A program made the position numbers and the translations under genes. Of a DNA stretch of 64,000 nucleotides, positions 21,705 through 36,700 are shown piece after piece. The DNA lies in contig JAJAGP010001693.1 in NCBI GenBank assembly GCA_025084515.1, positions 104,335 to 168,334 of the forward strand. Reading direction: 5' to 3'. The DNA comes from Ancistrus triradiatus (taxonomy: Eukaryota > Chordata > Actinopteri > Siluriformes > Loricariidae). The number at the start of each line of letters is the position of its first letter. Position 1 is the first letter of the stretch. A model generated the notes under the pieces. The model saw only the letters and a program-made list of their open reading frames with translations. It was not told the DNA's origin and searched no databases.

Positions 21705-24700
21705 CTGAAGGTGGAGAAACAACATGAGCGTTAGTGTGGTAGGTATGGTACTACAAAACTCTTTGCTCCAATGAGAAAAACCCATGACTGAAGTTAAAAA
21801 TGAGTGAACAAACTGTTCATGGAGACAAAATACAGACACCACCAGCCTCGCAGTCTACGTTGTTAGATTTAATTGCTAGATGCAGCTCATTCTCACTTGC
21901 ACAGAGGTTGAAGAGATGGATGTTCTGCGAATTATGTCAGAAATTGATTACCACATATTCATATATACAGTATCTTGGTTCTCGACCAAGTCGCAATTAT
22001 TCGAATTCGGTTCTTCATGCATTTTGACTAGAAAAAGTTGTCTCGGTTCTCACCATTTGCACGGTACTTGGCACGATTGTATTCATAATTCAGTGCACAG
22101 TGATTCAGATTCATAATAGCTGTTTCTCAGTGAAGATCTCTGCCATTTTTATCGTGTTTTTCTTTGTATTTACATCTACAGTACTGTATTCTTACTGCAA
22201 ATAACTCACCATTGGTCCTAAAATTGTTGATGATTACAGCCAACTAAAAGGAAATGAAGGACTAGGTCCTCCAGTTCACTAATAGACTAAATGTTTTGCT
22301 TTTACTTTTCACTTTCAATCTATTACTCACTAAATTGCATGAGATTTTTCAACACTTTATTATAAAATATCCTTTGTGTTAATGAATTTGGCCAACTGTA
22401 GGTTAATGTTTGTGTTTTAAACAATAAAGTTGGCTCCGCTATGAAACAGTATAGACTATATTAAATCGTCGGTTCATGATACATTTAACTTAGGATGAAT
22501 TTGTCAGAACGTATCCCCATCATAAATCAGGGAGCACCTGTATAATACAGCTCCATTAATGTATATAATGCCTTATACAGTGTGGTTTTTCTGGGGGTCT
22601 GGAATGGATTAATTCAACTTACTTCATACCTTATGAGAAATATTTGTTCGGTACTTATCATTTTAGGTTCTCGATAAGGCTTCTTGAACAAATTAACGAT
22701 GAGAACTGAGGTACCACTGTAACTACATACTGTATTTCATATCTGTGTACTAACCACAGTGCAGAATATGCAGATTATGACAACCCTTGTCGATGAAATT
22801 CACTGTCAAGGGGAGGTATGGTTCTAATGTTCTTTGCATGCAATTTTCCTTCGATGTTATTTCATTGAAGTGCATGCCAGTACAACATAAGACTTTTACA
22901 AACACATATTCGAAAGACGCAAAGTACTGTCTAATTATCGTTATCGATATTGTCCCAAAAATATCGAGACGACACTTTTTGTCAAAATCACACAGCCCTA
23001 ATGAACCATGTATCAGAGATGGAATATTCCGCCAAAGAATAATGCAAAGTGGCTAACATTCTAACTTGCACTGTTTTCAATGCAAGTCTTGGATGATCGT
23101 ACTAGCAGGAGTCTCATTTTATACCACGCATTGCAGCAGCTCAAGAAATCCTACCACTGCAAGTTGTCCGTAAAATAGGTTGCGTGGTTTTGTTTCATTT
23201 CACCTGGGACTGCTTGAAAGTATTTTCACCGTTCAAGAGCGCAAAGAGTTTTCTAACGGCTTCAACGGCTCAACAGCTCAAGTTGCACTGGGCATGACAA
23301 CAGATGTAATCCCATTTAAACCAGAGCCTCCCATGCCATGATAACAGTCCCCAAAGCACCAGAGATGTAAATATGCCAAAAGCCCCACTCAAGTCCAGTG
23401 CCAGATCCAGTGTTCTAGCAACCAGCCAGGAATCACTAAACACCTGCGCCTGAGGTAAAATCCTCCAGCCTGGGCTCTGCAAAGACATTACTGCTTTTAC
23501 ATGATGCTGCAGGCTCTAAACTCCACACACTAAAGTTACAGAGTTAAAGTTGGCTAGTCTTGTACAGTCAGTCAGAAATTTGGCTAAGCTGAATTGGGCA
23601 AGTCACTACAGAGTGGACTGATCACTACAGATAATGAGCCTGATAAGTGTGTGCTAAAAGAAATGCCTTTGTAAGCCTTGTATTGACAAACTCTGTTTTG
23701 CATAGTCTAGATCCGAGTTAATTCCACGTTTCTGCTAGAGATATGCTCCTCCTGGCACAGTCCCAGCAAGACTCTTTCTTTAATGATAGCAAGGTCCTTT
23801 ATTTTGTTTGCACTATTTCATCATTTCCAGAACATTATGAAACTGATGGCCTTGTCAGCGGTGAAGGCAGACTGCAATCACGCTGAGAGCCTCCAAACTG
23901 ATTACCTTTATTCCATTTTATTAGACCTGACCATGCCATTTAAGACTTTGATCAGAGGCTCCTTCATCCTGGGTCAGAGTGCTGACAGTGCAACAACATC
24001 AGTACTGCTGTACGGCAAGGGAGGATAAAAAAACTCCCATGACTGTCAGCTAAGCCCAGCATCCTGAAGATATTCCTCCATCCCCACTGTTTTGGACGAT
24101 TGAAGTAAACACAAGTTGCTGTTATTAGAACGGGTGAGGGATTCTGTATAAATTTGATCAGTTTCATTTACCACATAGACGCACTTTGTAGTTCTGCAAT
24201 TACAGACTGTAGTCCATCTGTTTCTCTACATACTTTGTTTGTCCCCATTACTCTGTTCTCTAATGGTCAGGACCCCCACAGTTCAAGTACTATTGTGGTG
24301 GTGGATCATTATTAGACACATCTACCATATTTCTCCACCTTGTAAATGTAAAGTCAGAGACAGTAGCTCATCTGTTGTTGCACAGTTTGTGTTAGTCATA
24401 ATCCTTCATCAGAGCTCACAGGACGCTGCATGCAGGATGCTGGTAGCTGGACATTTTTGGTTGGTGGACTACAGTGGAACTTTGGAATTCGAACACCTCT
24501 TCCCTCAAACAATTTGGACATTGAACAGTCCATGTTAACTTATTTTCCTCCGACTTTGAACATGGGCACCTAAATAAAACAAGAGATTCAATCTTACAAA
24601 CACGATGCACGTAATCCAGTCCAGTCTGTGGCAAAAATGCAACAATACGGCATGCTTGCCAATCTCTATAAAAACCAAAATAATAAGAACAAGAACTAGG

Positions 24701-27700
24701 GCGCGCTCATAGGCATATTTGGTAGACTATTTTATTTTAATATTATATTATGTATATGTATATTATACGTTTCAGACACTCCCTCAGTCTTGGCGTCACT
24801 ATCCCAGTGATGAGACGTGCAGAAACTGCATTTGCCTCAGTGGCTATAAAGTGTCAGTTTATTTTAAATTATTTCATGTATTTGTTGATAGTTATTTTGT
24901 ATTACCTTCATATGCTTTGTTCATGCTTTTAATCATTAATAATATACAAATATAGGCCTAAAACCAATCATTTGGGGGTCGGGAATAGATTAATTCTATT
25001 TATATTACTTCTTATGGGAAATTTAATTTCCGACTTCAAACAAATTGGAGTTTGAACAGTCTTCTGAAACCAAATTCTGAGGTTCCATTGCATTTTCATC
25101 CAGCAGTGACACTGAGGTGTTTAAAAACTCCAGCAGCACTGCTACATCTGATCCACTCATACCATCACAACATACACTAACACATCATCACCATATCAGT
25201 GTAACTGCAGTGCTGAGACTGATCCACCCCCCAAATAGTACCTGATCTGTGCTGGTCCTGATCATTAGATAACAGAGTAAAAGGATCTAACAATGTAGAG
25301 AAACAGATGGACTACATTCTGTAATTGTAGAACTACAAAGTCCACATATACTATAAGTGGAACTGATAAAATGGAAAATGAGTGTACATGGAGGATAACC
25401 TATTAAAGTGATTGGTGAATGCCCTTGGAGCCACGCAGTGAAAATGGCACCAACTTTGCTGGAGCATACTATGAGTTATGAGAAGCATTTGACTCTATGA
25501 CCCCCTGTCTACGGGAGCAGCCGTTAGCACAGCAGAACAAAGTACATTTCAACTACCCAAACATGTTAGACTATAGTGCGCTTTTTAACCACAAGGTGAG
25601 AGCAGGGAACACATTCATTGAGGTTGTCTTGTGGGAGCAGTGAGTTATCAGTTAGAATAGAGACTGAGGGACCCCATGAAGTCAGACCTTCTGTTTACGT
25701 GATGGCTGAATTCATCTCTCCTGCAAGCCCTGTAGATGACTCTGCTGGACAGGAGCCACTGAAGACCCAGCTGGGTACGGATGAACCAATATCACTCTGC
25801 ATTTACACAGCACATCCTACCAGAACCAGAACTGATGGTGGAAAACTACCAGTGCACCAGGTGGTACACTGCATTAATCTTCCCCAAACTGGATCCGTCT
25901 CTCCCACAATCCGTCTAAATGACCATGCTGGAGAGGAGCCACTGGAGACACAGCAGGGTACTGGCAGACCAGATTTTTGTCTGCATTTGTGCCACACTAT
26001 CGACCAGAACCAGAACTGAAGGTGGACGTCTGCCAGTGTACCAGGTGGTACTTATGGTAGACGCCCACTTTCCATTTGCTCTTTGGCGCATTTGGTCTCA
26101 GTTCCTAAGTATGAGAATTATCTCTGATAGCATGTCTTTTTTTCAAATTGGGGTAACTGTGAGAACACATGCTAAATGCTAAGTACTCAGTTCACAACCC
26201 CCTCTAAAAAAGAAAATAATTAAAAAAGGAAAAGATGTCGTCTTGAAGGCAGCATAAAATCTCAGTGTTCTTTTCTGCATTAATGCTGCCATGACAGAAG
26301 GTTAAATGACCTTTTCCAAGGGCACTGATCCAACCCCATGGCTCATTGCTTCCAATTCAAGCAGCTAACTATCCCTCATGAGACAACTGCTATATCAAGA
26401 GGTAAGGGCAGCTGTAACAGCAAGCTCAAAGTTATTATAGCCATGCCCCCTCTGTGTTCTGATTCGTCACCTCACAGAACCAGTTGTGTGTAATACTGCC
26501 CTCAGAAAATATTTCAATAAATAAAACTCAAACCTGCTTGTTTAAACAGCATATTGTCGTAGACGATACATATCGCACACCCCTACACTGTACTACCTCT
26601 GGTTAAAAGGCCAGAATGAGGAACACATTGAGTGCGTTCACAAGGACTTAATAATCCTGATAACTGCAGAAAATCAGATTTTGTCAGTAAACCTCCGGAT
26701 TGACATGACTCAGGCAGTAATCAACTTTCTATTTTGCAGCCAATAATCTCACAGAAATATGTGACATAAACTTCAAAACAGAATATTAAATAATCAAATT
26801 CTTCCACTTCGCTGCCTTTAATTCTGTGGTTTGGTTAATTCTGGAGTTGCCAGATCCCGCAAGAAAATTCCGTCACAGTCAATGGAACAAAAAGAGGCCA
26901 AATAAAGCCAAGTCTTTAGAATAGGCAGACCTGGCATCCATGTCGGGTTAGGAAATCGAGTAACTGGCATACATGCTATGAGTAATCTGATTACTGGAAT
27001 CAAATCCAGCTCACTTTATCGGATTTCTTAATCTGATTTCTAGATTTGAGTAGGCTGTATACATGACCATTTGAATAATCAGATAACTGCAGAAATCCGG
27101 CTATGATCGGACTATTAACTACATGTAAATGCACTGTTTTCCGAAAAGATAAAAGCTTTAAAAGTGTTAACTGTGGCAAATATTCTGGAGATCATGTAGT
27201 AGACAGAGGGTGTGAGAGTGATTACTATGTGTCGCGGAGAAAATGGATTGTTAGATGCATCGCAATGCAGAGGTGGAAGATTCGGCATTGATTATTAAAA
27301 GCCAAAAAAGTATTATTGAAATGTTATTTGAATGTCAAATGTAAATGTCAAACGGAGAAGCGAAAGTGTAGCACCCGGACAGTGTGCTGAACTGTAAAAA
27401 TCACCTTTACCTGTGCGATCCAGATACATGTAGTTTCCAATTTGGACCTGGACAGAGAGAGCTCACCTATTGGTTGCTGATGATGTCAAGATGAACATCA
27501 AGATGAGAAAAATCCCAACTTAAGCCAGCTAATCCTGATCACCTTACACCAAACGATCAAGATGGCATGAGAGCACCCCAACTCTAACAAGACTCATGAT
27601 TTTATTCCAACCTTTGGTTGGAAATTGCTTGAAGAGCTATAGGGTCCAAGTCCATCATTACGTGCACACAATGCTCACAATCTACAAAAACCAAAGTCAT

Positions 27701-30700
27701 GGAATCACTGTGAGAAAAAAGAAATACTGTATAGATAAAAAGATACACAAGCTGCATCAATAATGCAGCCTTCTGAATCATAATGGAATCAAATCAGGAG
27801 TTACTTTGTGATTCCCACCCCTTGTGATTACCCTCTCATCCCTGTCACATTTTCTCCATGTACTTGGTGATATCAGTCATCTGTATCGACCTTTGCGCTT
27901 AGCTCCATTAAGCTTCAAAGCCAAAGTTATGTCACTTGAAATCTTCTGCACCATTAACTGAAAATTCAGAATGTTAGAAGTTTTGGCTGAAACAAATGCC
28001 ATGCTATGCATTATAAACAGATCATGTAGAGAGTCAGTTATAACTGGGTAATTAAAACAATCCAAATTGAGTATGGCATCACCGTAATGAAACCTTAATT
28101 GAAATGGATGTGTTTGGGCCATTAAAAGGTTTGTTGCATCAGAGCTCTTTAAAGGATCATTTCAATGGCAAACCTCTGACCAATCACTGAATAAAGGAAA
28201 GTGGGACTGTGGTAGCCTAGTGGGTAAGGTCCTGTACTCTGGACCAGAAGGTCCAGGGTTCAAATCCCACCTCTGCCAAGCTGCCACTGTTGGGTCCTTG
28301 AGCAAGACCCTTAACCCACAATTGCTTGGACAGTAAGACTGTACCAATTGTTAGTCGCTCTGTTACATTCCTTACAGGCTCACCTGAACCTATTACCTTT
28401 GCAGCAGTAAATGTATTGTATATATGACAGGATCATGCCTTAATCCATAAGCACCCTACTGATACTTACCAAAGACTGAAGAGACCATGCTCGACAAGTT
28501 ACAAAAGGATTGAAGTAAGAGCTTGAACTTTAACCAGCCCATTAACAAACTTTCTGATGGTTGATGGTTTGTAATGGGAATCTGATATTATACATACACA
28601 TTTGGGAATTCTGAAACTGGAATTCAGGCAACCGATATGTCGTATGATAATCGCCTGCATTCCGCCAATGGACTAACCATTCTGTTTTAGCTTTTCACTT
28701 CCAATACATTATTCACTAAATTATATGAGATATTCATCACTTTACTATAAAATAAGCTTTTTGATAATGATTTTGCCCAATTGTAGGTTAATATAAATGT
28801 TTTAAGCAAGTGTAAGGTTGGGTACACTATGATATATTCAGTATTCATGGAACTCCTCGGATTATGATACATTCAACTTACAATGGGTTTGTCGGAACGT
28901 ATCCCCAGCGTAAATCCGGGGGCTCTTGTATAATAATAATAATACTACTTGTCAAAAAAAAAAACTGCCGAAAGCTGCAGTAGATCAATCACGAGACAGG
29001 TGCCTATTCACTTGCTATTGGGAATAATTCTGCCGTCTAGCTAATGATAACTTTAGAGATTTACACCCAGCATTTGCATCTAAATGTGCATTAGTTAGCA
29101 AATGTGCCTTCGCCTGTTCTAATGTACACAGGCTGTGGGGACAAACAAGAAAGGGCAAACAAATTGCTGCAAAGTACACTTTGTCACAAAAAAAAATGCC
29201 ACATCATTGCAAAAGTCAAGGGCAATTCAATTCCCCCTCCTCTTTTTGTGTATTGTGTTGTTGTTTCAGGAAAGCAAAGACAGCATTTGCAAAAGAGCAG
29301 TTTTTCAACTCACCCTTGTGTCACCATCAGGGGCAAGAGGATCCGTCATCCATGATCCGTATCTCGATCCCGATGTCTTAATAGTGACAGGATCACTTAT
29401 TCCGGTTAGCTTCCCACAGGCTGCAAATAATAAAAAACATGGCTATGGATTACAAGGTAATATGTTATAGGTGGATGTTCAGTTATCATCAGTGAGGGTG
29501 AATTAATATTGTCTATATGTGGAATGTGTGTTTTTTTATCCGTTTCCCTAGAACATACACAAACGCACATTTGTCTTACTGTACGTCTGAGGACTTTCCA
29601 TTGGACTTGACATGACTGACAATGAAGGATTACTGCAGCTAATTAATGCTACACCTACACTTACCCCTAACCCTGACCTTAGCCTCAGTATCTAAAGCAA
29701 GTTTTTCAAATAAAAGTTGCCAAAATGCAAATAAAAATTAAAATGCCTGGTTTTCCTATCATTGTAAGGACATTTGGTCCTCACAAGTATAGCAAGACAA
29801 GGTACACGTACACACACACACACACAATGAATCCCCTTGGGCTAGTGTCAGGTTCAGACTTTCCTCAATAGTGATTTCATCCAGCTTTCCACAGCTGAAA
29901 ATAAACTCCACTTGTCATTATTTCTCTCTCCCCCTTACGATGTCCTAAGAGAGCACTGGGCTCTGCAATCTCTTACCAAACCTATATTTTTAGCTCACCT
30001 GCTTTTATCACTGGAGTATCTGTGCACTCAGGAGTAGCATGTTATTCTATGACTTGCTTAAAAAACACCAATTTGGGTCAATTCATTATTTAACATTTGG
30101 ATTTCAGAGTCTACTGTATGTTCAGAGTCTATTTAGAGTATATTTGTTTTTTGTTTTTTTATTGTACTGTAGTTTCATCCCTGAATAACGTAAACATCTA
30201 TACAATGTGGACTGATTAGAGTTGCATAAAGTCAAGCTTACAGCCATGCAATTTCCGTTCACAAGCATTGACGGTAGCTTAGAGACTCTAAGGTATTGTT
30301 AAAGGATTACACAAGTACATCAGGTCAGTTTGCACTACTAATAAGCGCTCTTATTTGGAAGTGAGAACACCTACAACTCAAGGGACTAGATGCCACAACG
30401 TTTATGCAAAAGCCAATGATCAATGTTCTCTCAGCATGCAAAGAGCATCTTGTGAAATCTGACCTTTTCTACAGCGGAATTGACATGGTCAGTTTCACTA
30501 ATGGGTTTACTTGGTCTTCAGAAGTGCCAAATACTAATGAATCCTGAAAGATAACTTTTCACTCAAATTGTAATGCTGATTAGATGATTTACAGTACTGT
30601 GCAAAGGTCTTAGGTCACCATCAGATTTGTTGTTTTAGCAAATGTATAATGACCATATGGAATTATTTCTCAGTCTCTTTATTACAATATAACTAGAAAA

Positions 30701-33700
30701 TACAGAAAATACAAATTTCTATGCATCATTATAAACACTGAAAAAGAAAATCAGGAAAAACAGTTTCCATAGGTTACAGTGGAAAGCGTTTAGTCTGACC
30801 TGCCCTTACACTTCAGCAACAGTAGAAGCTGGCAGATTCATCAGGAAGCCAAGTTGACCCTTCTACAGTCCGAAGAAGCTTGATCAGGAATGGTCTTTTT
30901 GGAACTTTTTTGGTGGAGGTCACACTTAAAATACTGACGTTTGCCTGAAGAAGCCATTTTGTTTTCAAAATTTCTGTTTTTCAATTTTGTGATCGTATCT
31001 CCTCTTTTTTTCTGTTGTATCTTAATAGGAAATCTAATAATGGCCTAAGACTTTTGCACAATACTGTATAAACAAATTGGGACTGTGATAGCCTGGCGGG
31101 TAAGGTACTGGACTATGGACCAGAAGGTCCAGGGTTCAAATCCCACCTCTGCCAAGCTGCCACTGTTGGGTCCTTGAGCAAGACCCTTAACCCACAATTG
31201 CTTGGATTGTAGGACTGTATCAATTGTAACTCGCTCTGGATAAGGGCGTCTGCTAAATGTTGTAAATGTAAATGTAAAATGTAATTAGCTATGGCCTCTG
31301 CTGCTTGGTCAGTTAAACTGATATTTACTACTGATATTAACAATCAAATACAAAAACTGCTTTTGTAGAAGGATACACAAGCAGATTGACAGGTCATTCT
31401 TCTGGACAGTTAATAACCCCAAGTTTGCTGCCAAGTACGAGGTTTAGACTGTAACTGCACCAGCCAACCAGTGGTGTCTGAGCATTTCAGAATTTTGTGT
31501 CTGCAAAAATATGACCTAAACCATCATCAGATTTCCACACAGATTTTATCTAAAAGTAGATAAAAGGGAACCAAATGAAATAAACAAACATGTACTTGGT
31601 CATTTATTTATTGAAGAATATCATATCTGTAAGTGGCAAATGTATGTGAACCTATGTGATTAGAACTTGAAAGATGAACTTGGGAGTCAGGTGTTTTCAC
31701 TGAACTGAATGACAGTCAGATGTGAGTGTGCAGCCTTTTGTATTTAAAGAGCTGATATCTACCAAAGTCTTCAACTATTGATGCTTATCAGGCTGGAAAA
31801 GTTTACAAAACTAAAGAGTTTGGACTCTGCCAATCCACATTCAGAGAGACTGTGCACAAACTGAGAAAATTCAAGACCACTGATACCTTCCCAGGAGTGG
31901 TCAACTAACAAAACATCACTCCAAGAGCAAGGCGTGTAAAAGTCACAAAGAAACCCAGGGTAACTTCTAAGCAAGTAAAGGTGTCTCTTAAATTAACCAC
32001 CATCAGGAGAAAGCCGAACAACAGTGGTGTGCATGGCAGGGTTACAAGCAGAAAGGCACTGCTGTCCAACAAGAACACTGCAGTGTCATCAGGTGGCACG
32101 TGGGCAAGGCAGAAAACTATTGCAAAGCGAGACAAGAAAAACACTCCAACCCAGAAAAAACATTTATCCAATTTTAAAACATAGTGGTTTTATTGCCATG
32201 GTTTGGGGCTGTTTTGCTCCACCTGGGCCAAGATGGCTTGCCATCATGGACATAACAATGAATTATTAATTATACCAGGAAAAGGAAAATGTCAGGACAA
32301 CTGTCCATGAACTGAATCTCAAGAGGGGGAGACTGTGGTAGCCTAGCGGTACTGGACTATGGACCAAAAGGTCCAGGGTTCAAATCCCACCTCTGCCAAG
32401 CTGCCACTGTTGGGTCCTTGAGCAAGGCCCTTAACCCACAACTGCTTGGATTGTAAGACTATACCAATTGTAAGTCGCTCTGGATAAGGGCGTCTGCTAA
32501 ATGCTGAAAATGTAAATGTAAGAGAATATGGGTCAAAACAATGCAGTAAGCACACCATTTGTTCTTCCAAAAACATTAAAGAAGAATAAAGTTAATGTTT
32601 AGGAAAGTCCAAATCCAAATTAATTCAACAGAACTGTTGTTGAAACAGTTCATGTGACAAAACCCACCAATATCCCAGAGTTTAAGCAGTACTGTCCTGA
32701 GTAACAGGCTAAAATTCATCCAAGCTAATATGCAGGACTGATCAACAGTTCAGCTGCAGTTGCTGCTACACAAGGTGGTCACACCAGATACTGAAAGGAA
32801 CGGTTCACAAACTTTTGCAGTTTTGTTTTGTGAGCAGTCTGTGTGAGCATTAGCATATTTTTCATCCTGTTCACCTTCCAAAAAAGTTTCTTGGCTGCTA
32901 CCCTTCCAAAAAGACCATTCCTGATCAAGCTTCTTTGGACTGTAGAAGGTTCAACTTGGTATCATGATGAAGCTGCCAAACACTGCTCTTGCTCAATTGT
33001 GAATGGAGGTCGCAATAAATACTTCCCACTGTAACCTATAGAAGCTGTTTTATTCTGATTTTTTCCCTGTTTTTAATACTGAATGCAAATTTTCAAGTTT
33101 GTATTTTCAGGTTGTATTCCAATAAAGAGATTAAGAAATAGTTATGGAGATTCTGTCATTGCTAAAACATGGTATCCAATCTAATGGTGGCCTAAAACTT
33201 TTGCACAGTATTGCAGCTTTGCTGAGTACATTATACATGTTGTTCACACAGTATCCAAATATATGTGCCATACCATCCATAATGTGCATTTTCACAGAAC
33301 ATATCATGGAAACGGCAGTCAACATGAACCCAGTTTCTGTAAACATCACCCAGTTTCAAACAATCAGCCCTGTTGGAAATTAATATTCAATAAACAATAG
33401 TTAGATTAATCCCCTCTGCACAGATGGGAAATTAGTGGAGGGCAACTAATGTGCAAAAGTTGGCTAATAGGTCTCGGGAACAACAGAAGATCATCACTTC
33501 ATCTTTTCTGTCATCAGATTCTATTCTGGAACATCCATCTAAATACAGCTCATTAAACTACTAGATCTGAGATGATGACACTTATTCTGCTGATGTAATT
33601 ACACTGCAACATAATGTAAACAAGTTTGAGGTCATGTTCTTTAAATACTTCACATTAAAAGCTGTAATTTAAATGTAAATCAAGCATGGTTTAAGTTTTC

Positions 33701-36700
33701 GCACAAATAAGAATAACTAATGCTCATTTACAGTAGTGACTATTTATGCCATCGTTCTGTTTAGATTCTGGTTGGTCAAAATGGACGGATGAGTTTTTTT
33801 GCCATCACAGTCTAATATTTACCTTCCAGCTGCAAGGTAAATCACATACTATAACAGGTTATTCACTGGACGTTTTTGGCACATCTTTTTGAATGCAACC
33901 TAATGATTATCATCATAATATTATTACATACACCACCTTGTTTCTACACTCATTATCCATCATTTATCAGTTCCACTTACCATATTAGCACTTTGTAGTT
34001 CTACAACTACAAACTGTAGTCCATCTGTTTCTCTATGTACTTTCTTAGAGCCCTTTACTTGGTTCTCTAATGGTCAGAACTCATCTGTCGCTCAGTTTGT
34101 GTTGGTCATCCTCTAATCCTTCATCAGTGCCCACTTGATGCCACGCACAGGATGCTGATGGCTGGATATCTTTGGTTGGTGGACTATTTTCAGAGGTGTT
34201 TAAAAACTCACTGCAGTGTCTAATCTACTTCAACCAGCATAACACACACGAACACACCACCACCACATCAGTGTGACTGCAGTGCTGAGAATGATCCACC
34301 ACCCAAATAGTACCTGATCTGTGGGGCCCCTTTGGGGGTCCTGAACATTAGAGAACAGAGTAAATGGGACTAACAAAGTATGTAGAGAAACAGATGGACT
34401 GCAATTGTAGAACTACAAAGTCCATCTGCATGGTAAGTGGAACTGACAAAACGAACAGAGATGGTAGAAACAATGAGGTGTACCTAACAAAGCGATCGGC
34501 GAGTGTATATTGACAGTTCTGCAAAACTGATCAGGAAAAGGTTAGATTTGAGAGCATTTTGAAATTTGTAAGTCTATTTTCTTCAAATTTGTTTTTCATA
34601 CTTATAATGTACCATATCTGACATTCACACATCTGGTAAAATTAGTTTTCAAACCGCACAGACGCTCCTTGAATTATAATGGTTCGGTATGGTCAAATAT
34701 TTAGCCTTTACAAGGGGAACCCAATAAAACACATAAATGTACATTTGGCAGAACCCATATTCTGAACTTTAAATTTCGATTTTTCCCCAGGCAAGCAATA
34801 CACAGAATGATAATTTCCCGCAGATGCTGGGCACCCGAGCAGCAGCCAGCTGACTGAGGTGTGCAGCAGTGTCCTCAGTCCACCAATAGACTAACGATTT
34901 TGTTTTTCACTTTCCATACATTATTCAACAAATTACATTACAACACTTTGTGCTAATGATTTTGCCCAACTGTAGGTTAATGTAAGAGCATGTTTAAGGT
35001 AGGCTAGGATATACAGTATAGATAAAGCTCTTCGGTTTGCGATACAATCACCTTACAATGGGTTTACTGCAACGTAACCCCATTGTAAATTGCAGAGCAT
35101 CTGTAGTTTAATATTCTATTGAAACATTATTCATCATAGTCATTACAATGTAAGAATAAACGCTACTTATTTGCAAAACTGTGCTCAGTAGAGACTAGAG
35201 CTGCAACTGATGATTATTTTAATAATCGATTAATCGGTCGATTATTTTTTTGATTAATCGATGAATCGGGTAAAAAAAAAAAAAAAAAAAAAACTTTCCA
35301 TGTCTTTATTTAGAAATATAAACATTAAATAACAGAGAGAAAATAAGTGCTGCTTACAATAAAATTAATAATAATAATAAATGTATTAATAAATTAAAAT
35401 AACAAATTAAATAATAAAGAAAAAATAAGGGCATCTCTGATGCAAACACTACATACAAACTCATTCACTCCCTTTCTTTAGGAACTTGCATTGCAATCCA
35501 AAAATGTTAGCATGTCAGCATGCTCCAGGCTAAAGCTGGCTCTCTTTTTAGAGACTATATTTCCTGCCGCAGAAGATAGACGCTCAGACAGTGTTGAAGT
35601 ACCAGGAATGCATAAATAGGACTTGGCTAGCTTGACCAATATAGGATATCTGTCTCTTAACTCCGTCACTGTCATTATCCAGCTAACAAGCATCAACCGT
35701 GCTGTGCCCGTTCCCATAGTGTGAGGGCGCCGTTACGTTTCCTCACTTCAAAACGGAACAAATTCGGGATATTGTGGTGACTTACGCTGTTGTTGAGCTC
35801 CCTTCATCCTCATCGGTCACCGCAACAACAGCGTAAGTCACCACAATATCCCGAGTTTGTTCTGTTTTGAAGTGAGGAAACATGTTTTCGTTTTGAGGGC
35901 TGTATCAGCACCGTGCCGCTCAGATCACTTTTGCAAAGTTTGCATGTTACATATTTTTTTAGTTGTGTGAAGCATGAATTCTTAACGCTAACTTGTTTTG
36001 AAGATTCCGTATCCACATCGGCTCCGCTCGCTCCGTTCAATCGCTCGTATTTTTTTATCCCCAGCGTTGACAAAGTAACGTAAGCAGATATGATAAGGCG
36101 GGGGACACATAAATCATGCGACACAACGAATCGATAATGAAATTCGTTGTCGACACTTTTAATAATCGATTATTATCGATTTTATCGATTCGTTGTTGCA
36201 GCCCTAGTAGAGACAAGCCTTAATGTTTTACACACTCATTTTCATACCTGGGCACACATTTATTTCAAAATAATGGGATCTAACTACTCACCTTATGGCC
36301 ATGAGGCACAGGGGTGCAGTCTCAGTTCCTGGTCTAAAATGCAGGCCTGTGGCTAAAATAAGGCTCAGCTTACGGATTATAACTTTCGGTAGTGACATGA
36401 AAAAGTATTTTTAAATTTAAAAAAAGGTTGAAATCTTTTAATGATACTTCAAAACAAGGTTTTTTTTTTTAAGTGGGATCATAGGTTGAACTGATTCAGT
36501 AATATGGTCCATAGATATGTGTATGTATGGGTGAAGGTCATATTTATATAATCAGCATAGAGACCAAATGTCCACACAAGGCTAGACAGATCTGAGATTT
36601 TTACCTTGTGGGACATTTTGCTGGTCCCCATGGGGAAACTCCTTTTTCACAGAAACTGAAACTTTCTTTTGAAAAACCAAAATAGTCAAAAGATCTCCAT

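Larger units (their letters stand above)
31490..32820 (+). mobile_element. Degraded Tc1-like transposon interrupted by a V-SINE
   Basis: The same family as 17438-19013, in the opposite orientation: AAAATATGACCTAAACCATC, AAAAGTAGATAAAAGGGAAC, and at the far end GATACTGAAAGGAACGGTTC with ACAAACTTTTGCA. A V-SINE interrupts it at 32331-32522. The left terminal CAGTG is not recognisable. Confidence 0.75.
35196..36206 (-). mobile_element. hAT transposon, internally deleted, perfect 8-bp target duplication
   Basis: A 1011-bp element with ends TAGAGCTGCAAC and GTTGCAGCCCTA. It is flanked by identical octamers GTAGAGAC at 35188-35195 and 36207-36214. Subterminal ATCGATTAATCG-type palindromes are present at both ends. 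It carries the two extremities of a hAT transposase and a strong internal hairpin. It lies in the 10.6 kb olfm1 intron. The intact duplication suggests a relatively recent insertion. Confidence 0.93.

Noticed and set aside
21705..21842. Upstream extension of the exon 6 frame to a Met in the intron
   Set aside because: A good acceptor (TTCAG) sits exactly at 21705, and exon 5 with matching phase was found at 29314-29420; the extension is intronic.
28202..28290. tRNA gene at the A-box/B-box sequence
   Set aside because: Boxes belong to a repeated V-SINE family present many times with the same body and tail; not a functional tRNA.
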